A stretch of 5,063 bases of DNA from JBGPOS01 sp041488155 (GCA_041488155.1 JBGPOS010000143.1:1-5063); one strand, 5' to 3'. Positions 1 to 5,063 are shown, counted from the stretch's first letter. Program-made: numbers and translations. The notes: generated by a model from the letters alone, not told the origin.

Positions 1-2
1 AC

Positions 3-281
3 ACGAGCGGTTTCGGGAGCTACAAGCAGATCTACCCCCTGGTGCTGTTTCAGAGTCTCCTCGGGGAGGGACTGGTGGCCCTGGCCATCGTGCTCGCGAT
101 CTTCACCGGAACCGACAACATCTACACCGCGCCCGAGTACAGCGGGGGTGGCGACGGCAAGAACTGGGTCCATGTCCTGGCCCATCTCGCTGTCGCGGCC
201 ATCATCCTTCCCCTCGTCAGTTGGGGTGTCGGCTCCCTGGTCATGCTGGTGACCAAGAAGGTAGCGCCCCGAACCGCCTGA
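3..281 (+). CDS. C-terminal part of a membrane protein of unknown function (5' end outside window)
   Basis: The frame is open from the first bases of the window, so the internal GTG at 42 is not the start and the gene begins upstream. The visible 92 residues hold two hydrophobic stretches. The first (about residues 12-35, from YPLVLFQSLL to AIVLAIFTG) and the second (about residues 57-85, from HVLAHLAVAA to GSLVMLVTK) are separated by a polar glycine-rich loop with TAPEYSGGGDGKNW. The protein ends in a short basic tail (KKVAPRTA). This is the shape of an inner-membrane protein with its last two helices visible. I do not recognise the family, and no catalytic motif is seen. It stops with TGA at 279-281. 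The next 80 bases hold no gene and no clear terminator hairpin. Codon use is rich in G/C third positions, like the other intact genes here, so it is very likely a real gene. Confidence 0.75.
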   Translation, partial: TSGFGSYKQIYPLVLFQSLLGEGLVALAIVLAIFTGTDNIYTAPEYSGGGDGKNWVHVLAHLAVAAIILPLVSWGVGSLVMLVTKKVAPRTA

Positions 282-362
282 ATTGAGGATGGGACCAGGC
301 CTCGCGTTCGCAGCGATGGAACGAGCGTGTGGTGTGTCGGTGAGGGAGGTTCTCGGAAGCTC

Positions 363-503
363 ATGATGCGCGCGATCGGGCTCGCACTTCTGGCCTCTGG
401 AGCGGTCGCGTCGGGCGCGGTGCAATGGCCGAACGGCGCGGATCTCGCACCCGATGCCATGTACGACGCCATTCGCGCGCACGGGACCTGGTCCTTGGAG
501 TGA
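363..503 (+). CDS. possible small exported peptide (46 aa)
   Basis: An ATG-ATG pair at 363/366 opens a 46-residue frame. Its first 20 residues (MMRAIGLALLASGAVASGAV) look like a cleavable signal peptide: a basic residue, a hydrophobic core and small residues around a possible AxA-like cleavage site. The remaining part is a short acidic tail (WPNGADLAPDAMYDAIRAHG...). GGGAGG lies about 13 bases upstream, which is far, and a weak GGAAG lies closer. I do not recognise the product. It could be a genuine small secreted protein, or the first part of a longer gene cut short, since the next gene downstream is frameshifted. With this GC content a short open frame can arise by chance, so the call is weak. 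Confidence 0.3.
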   Translation: MMRAIGLALLASGAVASGAVQWPNGADLAPDAMYDAIRAHGTWSLE

Positions 504-546
504 AGCTGCTTTGATCGCCCTTGGAAGCGCCGGAAAAGCGGAGCGA

Positions 547-775
547 GTGGCCGGGAAGTTGGCGTTCCAGTACGACCGCGAGGCCGACATCCTGCACATC
601 AGCAGCCGGCCTCCGTGTGCGGAACAGGAGACCGAGGAGCTGGGCGACGACGTGATCGCCCTGGGTCAACCCGACGACGGGCGACGTGGAAAGCCTCGAA
701 GTCCTGTTCTTCTCCACGCGGTTGCTGCGCAGCGACCTGTTCGAGCTCCCCGTCACGGGCGATCTGCGCAGGGCT
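547..775 (+). pseudogene. DUF2283 family protein, split by a single-base frameshift
   Basis: Starting from GTG 547 the product would begin MAGKLAFQYDREADILHI and continue through a conserved-looking ETEELGDDVIAL in the first frame. The family signature continues one frame over from base 665 as VNPTTGDVESLEVLFFSTRL and then LLRSDLFELPVTGDLRRA. The DUF2283 pattern is a strand with YDxEAD, then EELGDxVI, then xTGxVxxLEVLxFS, and it is complete only if one G of the GGG at 663-665 is dropped. DUF2283 proteins are small (about 60-80 residues), their function is poorly known, and some sit beside toxin-like genes. No partner gene is visible here. After about 775 the second frame runs on to a stop at 1000 with sequence that no longer resembles the family, so the natural stop also seems lost. 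TTG 511 and TTG 559 are alternative starts in the first frame. It is either a pseudogene or a one-base sequencing error. Confidence 0.75.
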
Positions 776-965
776 GTCCCTCCGATCTCCGTTGCCGGCC
801 CACTCCAACGCGAATACCACCAATGCGGTGACGATCCCCATGACGGTCGAGGGAACTCCGGCCGCCGCCATCAATGCGGAAGTACCGGGCGAAGGATGGG
901 TCGCGCTCGAAGTCATCGAACGTTGCTGCCCTGGCCAGGCGTTCGGCCAGCCGCACCGCGATCAC
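753..965 (-). other. uncertain minus-strand coding remnant
   Basis: From GTG 965 leftward the minus strand encodes a run that looks protein-like: MIAVRLAERLARAATFDDFE followed by RDPSFARYFRIDGGG. The frame is open upstream to a stop at 1005-1007 (preceded by RRTKKAAV) and ends at 753, overlapping the DUF2283 remnant by a few codons in convergent orientation. After RIDGGG this frame turns Arg/His-rich and unconvincing, while a neighbouring minus-strand frame becomes hydrophobic (GVPSTVMGIVTALVVFALEW, about 800-870), as if the frame had shifted. A plus-strand frame across the same bases (about 800-950, with TTNAVTIPMTVEGTPAAAIN) is about equally plausible. I recognise none of these. The entry records that 780-1040 probably contains disrupted coding sequence whose strand I cannot settle. 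Confidence 0.2.
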
Positions 966-1042
966 CGCGGCCTTTTTGGTGCGGCGTTGACTTCGCCTGA
1001 TCGGTCACAGCCTCGCCATCCTACGCCCGCCACCGGGGCCCA

Positions 1043-1071
1043 TTGACAGGCTCCGCGGGGCGTGCCATCGT
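1043..1071 (+). promoter_or_regulatory. possible sigma70-type promoter for the PPC lipoprotein gene
   Basis: A perfect TTGACA hexamer lies at 1043-1048, 61 bases before the ATG at 1110. With a 17-base spacer the -10 position (1066-1071) reads CATCGT, only three of six matches to TATAAT. The better TCGAAT at 1071-1076 would need a 22-base spacer. The location just upstream of an intact gene that follows broken sequence is sensible, but the -10 is poor. Confidence 0.25.
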
Positions 1072-1096
1072 CGAATGCTTTTCCCAAAGCAAACGA

Positions 1097-1106
1097 GAGA
1101 GGAGGG
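1097..1106 (+). promoter_or_regulatory. strong Shine-Dalgarno site that sets the lipoprotein start at 1110
   Basis: GAGAGGAGGG ends three bases before the ATG at 1110 and contains the AGGAGG core. It favours ATG 1110 over the in-frame GTG at 1062, and the 1110 start puts a textbook lipoprotein signal peptide at the very N-terminus. Confidence 0.6.
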
Positions 1107-1109
1107 CCC

Positions 1110-1592
1110 ATGACTCGTCCGGTGGGTGCCCTGTCCACGATCACGCTCGCGTGCCTTCTGGCGGCGCTCCCCGGCTGCGGAGGCGGTGGCAGCCCCAATA
1201 CGCCGACGACGCTACCGCCTGCGCCCGTCACCACGGTCATCACTCAGGGCACGTTCCACCTCGGGAATCCCGCGACCGCACTTGGAAGCGGCCAGATCTG
1301 CGACCTCCTGGACTTCGTGCCCTTCACGACGAGCGTTACGGGCACGTTGGGCGCGACAGTAAACTGGTCCCACGCCACCAACGACGTGGACGTCTTCATC
1401 GAGCGGGGCACCTGCACGTGCAACGCAGCCGTGGCGGGTCAGTGCGACGACGTCGCGTCGTCTCAGAGCACCACGGCGAAGCCGGAGATCCTGACCGTGA
1501 GCGGGTTCGCGGCCGGCACCTACACCCTCGTGGTGGCCAACAGCGGCCCCGGGTCCGAGGCCGGTTCGTACCAGGTCGTGCTGACCCACTAG
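1110..1592 (+). CDS. lipoprotein with PPC-like (pre-peptidase C-terminal) beta-sandwich domain
   Basis: A 160-residue product that looks intact. Residues 1-23 form a lipoprotein signal peptide ending in ALPGC, with Cys23 as the likely lipidated residue, so the mature protein should be anchored to a membrane by its lipid. A Gly/Pro/Thr-rich linker (about 24-45) follows. Residues about 46-160 resemble a PPC domain, a small beta-sandwich common at the ends of secreted bacterial proteins: NDVDVFIERG (91-100) matches the DxDLYL-type strand, EILTVSGFAAGTYTLVV (126-142) the central strand pair, and SYQVVLTH the last strand. Four cysteines after the lipid site (64, 102, 104, 112) could form disulfides. 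PPC domains usually accompany a protease or other enzyme, but here the domain stands alone, so it is probably a binding or structural surface protein. No enzyme motif is seen. The start is set by a strong ribosome binding site. Its stop lies in a CTAG shared with the stop of the convergent minus-strand frame. Confidence 0.8.
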   Translation: MTRPVGALSTITLACLLAALPGCGGGGSPNTPTTLPPAPVTTVITQGTFHLGNPATALGSGQICDLLDFVPFTTSVTGTLGATVNWSHATNDVDVFIERGTCTCNAAVAGQCDDVASSQSTTAKPEILTVSGFAAGTYTLVVANSGPGSEAGSYQVVLTH

Positions 1593-2105
1593 CGTATTAC
1601 GGCATAACTCGCGGAGAACTCACGAACCGTTCGGCGGCGCTTGATCTCTTCGTAGAACGCGCGGGCGCGGACCCTCGGGTCCGCGGGGCAAACCTTGCTG
1701 AGGTAGACGAGTGTCTCTCGCGTCAACGCGCCGTTCGTTTTGCGGCTCCTCGATGTGGTCCCCGATCGCGGTGTCCGCTCATGGTGTTGTTGCGGGAGAC
1801 GACCGCACCACCTTGTAGATCCCGTAGCGCTGCGTGCGTCCAGTAGTGCGTGTATCCGCAAGCTGGTTGTCCTCAATCACGGTGTCGCCGGCCTTTGGCT
1901 CAATCTGGAAACCGTCCCCGGTTTTCTCGCCGCCGTTATCGAGCACGTTGTTCTTCCGGAAAGTATTCCTGTGCCCGCTATTGAGCCAGGTTTCATTGCG
2001 GAAGTAGACACCACTGACTCCATTGCGCGCGATCATGTTCTCCGTGAATTCGTTGTCGGTACCGTTGTCGTGCAGCCAGCAGTTCCGCACGACCGGATGG
2101 GCGCT
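1589..2105 (-). pseudogene. C-terminal remnant of a right-handed parallel beta-helix protein, frameshifted
   Basis: Reading leftward from about 2105, one frame gives VVRNCWLHDNGTDNEF, NMIARNGVSGVYFRNE, SGHRNTFRKNNVLDNGG, DTVIEDNQLADTR and YGIYKV. This repeated pattern of Asn-rich turns between short strands (xxNxxxxNGxxG) is that of the right-handed parallel beta-helix (pectate-lyase-like, NosD-like) fold, usually found in secreted polysaccharide-active or surface proteins. After YGIYK (about 1812) the helix-like reading moves to a second frame (GGAVVSRNNTMSGH), then near 1773 to a third (TAIGDHIEEPQN). It possibly moves again near 1740 to a frame ending YEEIKRRRTVREFSASYAVIR-like sequence at the stop, 1589-1591. 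These homologues normally have several hundred residues with a signal peptide, but here only the last part remains and nothing helix-like continues past about 2110. G+C is lower than in the neighbours (about 52% over 1981-2040). It is a decayed or misassembled gene and should not make a folded protein as written. Confidence 0.65.
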
Positions 2106-2264
2106 GCCGGTTCCAGGATGATCCTGCCGGTGGCGTTCGACTACCGGAAGCGGGCGATCGTCTTCGAGCCGCTCTTCGAGCCCAACGGCGACTACGAGGC
2201 CGACCTGCCCGTGCTGCGCTCCGGCTTCGAGGCCGCCATGGGCTATCGGCCCGAGAACTACTGA
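2103..2264 (+). pseudogene. C-terminal remnant of a PlsC-like lysophospholipid acyltransferase
   Basis: The last ~53 codons of a plus-strand frame read SRMILPVAFDYRKRAIVFEP, LFEPNGDYEADLPVLRSGFE and AAMGYRPENY. This matches the C-terminal end of small PlsC-superfamily (LPLAT) acyltransferases as I know them: a strand with PVAxDYxxK, then a GPxFxPxGDxEAD segment, then a helix ending in xPENF/Y. The catalytic HX4D motif and substrate-binding NHxS/EGTR-type motifs that should lie some 100-150 residues upstream are absent. Upstream the same frame only reads through the antisense of the beta-helix remnant. The 5' two-thirds of the gene have therefore been lost, at a junction near 2085-2110. G+C rises to about 68% over 2161-2220. 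The function of the intact family would be acyl transfer to a lysophospholipid at the inner membrane, and this fragment cannot do that. It ends 51 bases before the SGNH lipoprotein gene. Confidence 0.6.
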
Positions 2265-2315
2265 TCGCGACTTGAGATCGACACCGGATCACGGCGAACA
2301 TCATGCGGTGGAACG

Positions 2316-3092
2316 ATGTTCAAGACGTTGAACCGGTACAGCTCGCTCGCTCTTGTCACGCTCATGACCGCAGCGAGCTGTTCGGGAGACTCGAACCCCA
2401 CGAAGTCGGGCGGCACGCTCCCGCTTCCGAGCCCGCTGCCGCCTGGCACGGATCGAGCGCTGTTCGTCGGCAACTCCCTGACCGAGGCGAACGAGTTGCC
2501 GCTGATCGTCGAAGCGCTGGCGGGCGCCGGAGGCCCTCCGGTGTTTGTCGAGTCGATCACCTACGCCGGCGTTTCGCTCGAAGACCACTGGCGCCTTGGA
2601 ACCCAGGATCGGATCGCGGCCGGAGGCTGGCGCTGGGTCGTGCTGCAGCAAGGCCCCTCGGCCCTGCCCGATAGCCGCGTCAATCTGCGCGAGTGGACGC
2701 GCCGCTTCGACACCGTGATCCGCCAGGCAGGCGGCCTCACGGCCTTGTACATGGTCTGGCCCGAGAGCTCGCGTCGCGACGCGTTTCCCGACGTGAGCGC
2801 GTCCTATCGCCTCGCCGCGCAGGACGTGGGCGGGATCCTGCTGCCCGCGGGTGATGCCTGGCTCGCGGCCTGGCGCCTCGATCCGTCGCTGTCACTCTAC
2901 GGGCCGGACGGCCTTCATCCCACGGTCGCCGGCTCGTACGTCGCCGCGCTGGCGATCTATGGCGGGCTCACCGGCAATTCCACGTTGGGCCTGCCGGGAC
3001 GCCTGCGACTTCGTAGCGGCACGAGCATCGACCTGGATCCGGCGGTTGTGCCGAGCCTCCAGGCGGCGGCCGACAAAGCCCTGGGACGCTGA
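2316..3092 (+). CDS. SGNH/GDSL-type hydrolase lipoprotein
   Basis: A complete 258-residue product. Residues 1-22 are a lipoprotein signal peptide (hydrophobic LALVTLMTAAS, then Cys22), followed by a Ser/Pro/Gly-rich linker to about 45. The catalytic domain opens with FVGNSLTEAN (50-59), the block I motif with nucleophile Ser54. Here the usual GDS is GNS, as in DUF4886-like members. VVLQQGPS (108-115) sits where block III is expected and carries Gln-Gln-Gly rather than the classic GxND. DGLHPTVAG (198-206) is block V, giving Asp198 and His201 for the catalytic pair. The family hydrolyses esters of lipids or acylated sugars, and this one should act outside the cytoplasm, anchored by its lipid. 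The substrate is not evident. The start ATG has only a weak upstream GGTGGAA. Its TGA lies three bases from the stop of the convergent deacetylase frame. The gene appears intact, with no missing segment. Confidence 0.85.
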   Translation: MFKTLNRYSSLALVTLMTAASCSGDSNPTKSGGTLPLPSPLPPGTDRALFVGNSLTEANELPLIVEALAGAGGPPVFVESITYAGVSLEDHWRLGTQDRIAAGGWRWVVLQQGPSALPDSRVNLREWTRRFDTVIRQAGGLTALYMVWPESSRRDAFPDVSASYRLAAQDVGGILLPAGDAWLAAWRLDPSLSLYGPDGLHPTVAGSYVAALAIYGGLTGNSTLGLPGRLRLRSGTSIDLDPAVVPSLQAAADKALGR

Positions 3093-3095
3093 TGT

Positions 3096-3667
3096 TCATC
3101 GCAACCCCTCGAACAGATCCGATTCCTGCACGCGACCCCCATTGACGCTGCTGAAGACGCGGTAGAACTCCTGCGTGCCCCACAGCGAGCGCTGGTGCTC
3201 CTCTGACAGCGCCTCGAGTTGTTTGTAAATCGTCATCTGGGTCTTGTGACACGACACGGCCCGCCACACAACCGGCCAGACCCGGCTCGTATCGAGGACG
3301 GTGGTAATGGCCCAGTCAGGCCACGGCACCGCCTGTCGCTCTTCGCCATCCACCCTGGACACTAGCTTGCGCAGCGCCGGCTGGGAGCCGAACGCCGGAT
3401 CCGCGGCGCACACGATCGCGGCCGTGGTCAGCTGGCTGATGGCGATGTGATCGGGATGGCCATAAGCACCGTCTGGGCCGAATGTAATGACGACCTGTGG
3501 TTTGACCCGACGATTTCCGGCCCCGGCGACTCTTTGCTGTCTCCGAACCGGCCGCGCTCGCCTCTGGTTGCTGTCACCAGATAGGTCGCCACCTCCTCGG
3601 CCGCACATTGTGCCAGCGCCCCTCCCGTTCCGAGCGACTCATCGTCGGGATGCGCCAGGACGCACAT
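3096..3667 (-). pseudogene. PIG-L/LmbE-type deacetylase, internally deleted and frameshifted
   Basis: From ATG 3667 leftward the product begins MCVLAHPDDESLGTGGALA, the family's N-terminal motif (His6 and Asp9 as zinc ligands, Asp8 as base). It continues to ATRGERGRFGDSKESPGPEI near 3510. The frame then loses meaning, while another minus-strand frame carries VKPQVVITFGPDGAYGHPDH from about 3506, with the second metal motif HPDH. It runs on to a typical C-terminus (VPWPDWAITT, WRAVSCHKTQMTIY, LWGTQEFYRVFSSVNGGR, LFEGLR) and the stop at 3096-3098. In intact relatives I would expect about 60 residues between GPEIVG and RVKPQVV, and those are absent. A second, in-frame gap of roughly 25 residues seems likely between ADPAFGS and QPALRKLV (about 3384). 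Intact members remove acetyl groups from N-acetylglucosamine-containing small molecules such as thiol or glycolipid precursors. As written this gene cannot yield an active enzyme. It ends three bases from the convergent SGNH gene. Confidence 0.75.
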
Positions 3668-4050
3668 GAGCCGGAGTTCCGCCCCGTCACCTTTCGGAAC
3701 AACGCCCAGGGAACGACGACGAGATCCACAACAAGCCCTTTGGGACAAACGCTGAAGAGTTCTGCTGCTACGGGGTCTAACTGGCCGGCAGACCGCAGCG
3801 GGAGGCCAACGGCTACCACCCATACCGACTTGTAAAACAGCTGCATGAGCAGCAGCGGCAACATCTTTAGGGGATATCGAATCCCCAGACCGCTCAACGC
3901 CGACAGTGCCACCCAACAGCTGACCGCAATGCCATGCATGGGGTCCCACGGCTTTCCGTGATGGATCAACCCAGGCCATACACTCATCCCCAGCAACACG
4001 AAGTTGAGCAGATAAAGAGACCTAGAGAGCCTCGCGCAGGCGCAAGCCAC
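3574..4050 (-). CDS. small four-helix membrane protein of unknown function, C-terminus probably altered
   Basis: GTG 4050 lies just after the stop of the upstream bactofilin-like gene (TGA 4058-4056), which suggests translational coupling, though no strong ribosome binding site is seen. The 158-residue product has four likely membrane segments: about 12-30 (LYLLNFVLLGMSVWPGLIH), 41-58 (IAVSCWVALSALSGLGI), 61-85 (LKMLPLLLMQLF...VVAVGLPL) and 104-118 (KGLVVDLVVVPWALF). Conserved-looking loop residues include HHGKPWDP and LRSAGQLDP. I recognise the shape but cannot name a family or function. After RKVTGRN (about residue 125) the frame becomes Arg/Ser/Trp-rich and overlaps the start of the deacetylase for 94 bases in another frame. 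The true stop was therefore probably near 3670-3690 and has been lost by an indel, making the last ~33 residues artificial. G+C is clearly lower than in the gene upstream (about 48% over 3961-4020). Confidence 0.65.
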   Translation of the reverse strand: MACACARLSRSLYLLNFVLLGMSVWPGLIHHGKPWDPMHGIAVSCWVALSALSGLGIRYPLKMLPLLLMQLFYKSVWVVAVGLPLRSAGQLDPVAAELFSVCPKGLVVDLVVVPWALFRKVTGRNSGSCASWRIPTMSRSEREGRWHNVRPRRWRPIW

Positions 4051-4055
4051 CCGGA

Positions 4056-5063
4056 TCAGTCGGCCACCGCCACCTCCGGCCGGAGGTGCACCCGCCACGA
4101 GCGGGTGAGCGAAGCCACGCTCGCTCCGAGGCCGAGGAGGAGGACGATCAGTCTCGCGATCCCACCGACGTAGGGGATGTTGGTCGCCACGGTCACCGCG
4201 AGGAGCCCCACAACGAGGGCGAGAGCGAACGGCGGCGGCGGCGCGTCGCGGCGGCTCAGGAGGAGTCGGCCGAGAGGCGCGCCGACGACGACCTTGGAGA
4301 GATAGAGGCCGGCAGCCCAGACGGCGAGAGCCAGCAGGGCCAGGGGCAGTCCCACGAGGGTCAGAGCGAGGATGACGACGGCGACCGGCGGTGCCGCCAA
4401 CGCCAAGAAGCCGACCCCGAGGGCTTTCCCAACCGCGGCCGAGTCGCCGAAGGCGGAGGGAAAGAGCGATGGCAACAGGCGCTGTAGAACCAGGCCGGTG
4501 AGGAAGGCTGCCGCAAGCCAGATCACCTTCCAGAGATAGAAGCTCGGGCGCGAGTACCGGCTGCCGCGGCCGGAGATCTTCCCCTTCTCGCCGAGCCGGG
4601 TTACGGTCTTCCCGACGATCGTGGCTCCGGACTCGACACTCACCTGCTCCTGCTTGTCCACATGAGCCGTGAGGTCGCCGCCGATCCTCGCGGGCGCCTC
4701 CACCCGGAGACGACCCGTCCATGCCGAAGCGTTCCGGGCGACGTTGCCACGCAAGTTCGTGAGGCCGGCGAACGCGAGCACATCACGACCCACCTGCCCC
4801 TCGAGATCCGTCTCCTGCGAGAAGGTGATCGCGTCTCCCTGGATGCTGGCTTCGCGCTCGATCCCGACGTGCTTGGCGATGGCGTGGAGGCTGAGGGCGA
4901 CCGGACCGCGAGCCGTGAAGTCCTCGGAGAGATCGAGGATGTTCCCCTCGACTTTTCCGTCGACGTCGACTCTCCGGGCAAGGGTCACGCGGTCGCCCTT
5001 CACGGGTCCGCTCTCGCTCACCGTGCGTCCGACGGCGTGCTCGTTCCCCGGGTCGACGCCGTC
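4056..5063 (-). CDS. bactofilin-like polymer-forming protein with C-terminal multi-pass membrane region (5' end outside window)
   Basis: The frame stays open from the right edge, so GTG 5021 is probably not the start and 335 codons are visible. The first ~155 residues are a beta-helical bactofilin-type region of short repeats with the motif hydrophobic-x-G-x-hydrophobic-x-(G/R)(N/D): DGKVEGNILD, ASIQGDAITF, LEGQVGRDVL, LRGNVARNAS, ARIGGDLTAH, ATIVGKTV. A basic linker (KGKISGRGSRYSRPS) leads to membrane segments near visible residues 177-200, 215-255 and 278-315, rich in Leu/Val/Ala, and then a short polar tail. In this architecture the beta-helix domain probably self-assembles or senses at the membrane, with the hydrophobic part as anchor. 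Similar proteins are annotated as polymer-forming cytoskeletal proteins and their exact job is unknown. Its stop lies 5 bases from the start of the next gene, suggesting an operon with the small membrane protein and the deacetylase. G+C is very high (about 75% over 4081-4140). Confidence 0.8.
   Translation of the reverse strand, partial: DGVDPGNEHAVGRTVSESGPVKGDRVTLARRVDVDGKVEGNILDLSEDFTARGPVALSLHAIAKHVGIEREASIQGDAITFSQETDLEGQVGRDVLAFAGLTNLRGNVARNASAWTGRLRVEAPARIGGDLTAHVDKQEQVSVESGATIVGKTVTRLGEKGKISGRGSRYSRPSFYLWKVIWLAAAFLTGLVLQRLLPSLFPSAFGDSAAVGKALGVGFLALAAPPVAVVILALTLVGLPLALLALAVWAAGLYLSKVVVGAPLGRLLLSRRDAPPPPFALALVVGLLAVTVATNIPYVGGIARLIVLLLGLGASVASLTRSWRVHLRPEVAVAD

Noticed and set aside
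505..790. Toxin-antitoxin module around DUF2283
   Set aside because: No recognisable toxin or DNA-binding partner is visible on either side, and the DUF2283 frame is itself broken.
1740..2102. Long plus-strand open frame continuous with the acyltransferase remnant
   Set aside because: This part is the antisense of the beta-helix gene and has no acyltransferase motifs. Only the portion after about 2103 resembles that family.
2092..2111. Inverted repeat ACCGG/CCGGT as a mobile-element end or terminator
   Set aside because: The arms are only 5 bases with a 10-base loop, there is no T run, and no transposase or target duplication is seen. It is noted only because it lies at the junction.
2303..2674. 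Alternative plus-strand frame overlapping the SGNH gene
   Set aside because: It lacks any motif, while the overlapping frame carries signal peptide, GNSLT and DGLH motifs.
4086..4487. Plus-strand open frame rich in Glu/Asp/Arg opposite the bactofilin-like gene
   Set aside because: It is the low-complexity antisense shadow of a Leu/Val/Ala-rich membrane region and has no domain or ribosome binding site.
3720..4722. Minus-strand frame of the small membrane protein extended upstream through the bactofilin-like gene
   Set aside because: Upstream of about 4050 it is Arg/Gly/Pro-rich shadow of the bactofilin-like reading frame. The membrane-protein signal starts only after the upstream stop.

Overview
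This is a high-GC stretch of bacterial DNA, roughly 60-65% G+C by eye. Gene content points to a free-living, probably soil or sediment, Gram-negative-type bacterium: lipoproteins with Cys-containing signal peptides, a bactofilin-like membrane protein, a PIG-L/LmbE deacetylase and a PlsC-type acyltransferase remnant. Gemmatimonadota, Acidobacteriota, Rokubacteria-like lineages or a deltaproteobacterial group would all fit. I cannot place it from sequence alone.

Left part (1-1000). A membrane protein ends at 281 and enters from outside the window. A possible 46-residue exported peptide follows (363-503). Next is a DUF2283-family gene split between two reading frames by one extra base at about 663-665. 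From about 780 to 1040 no gene is clear. A minus-strand frame (753-965) and a plus-strand frame both look weakly coding.

Middle (1040-3092). An intact 160-residue lipoprotein with a PPC-like beta-sandwich domain (1110-1592) has a good ribosome binding site. Converging on it from the minus strand is the C-terminal part of a right-handed beta-helix protein (1589-2105) whose reading frame is broken at least twice. At about 2085-2110 it abuts, tail-less, the last ~53 codons of a plus-strand PlsC-like acyltransferase (2103-2264). Both genes lack their N-terminal parts there, and base composition jumps, so this looks like a rearrangement or assembly junction. An intact SGNH-hydrolase lipoprotein follows (2316-3092).

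Right part (3096-5063). Three minus-strand genes read leftward: a bactofilin-like protein with a C-terminal multi-pass membrane region (4056-5063, N-terminus outside the window), a small four-helix membrane protein (3574-4050) and a PIG-L deacetylase (3096-3667). The deacetylase keeps both metal-binding motifs, but they lie in different frames with roughly 60 residues of the family missing between them. The membrane-protein frame runs into the deacetylase start.

Overall, three well-formed genes (PPC lipoprotein, SGNH lipoprotein, bactofilin-like protein) sit among four broken ones. The main signal is gene decay, rearrangement or local assembly error. I see no convincing new biological system, no RNA genes, no CRISPR array and no insertion-sequence ends.
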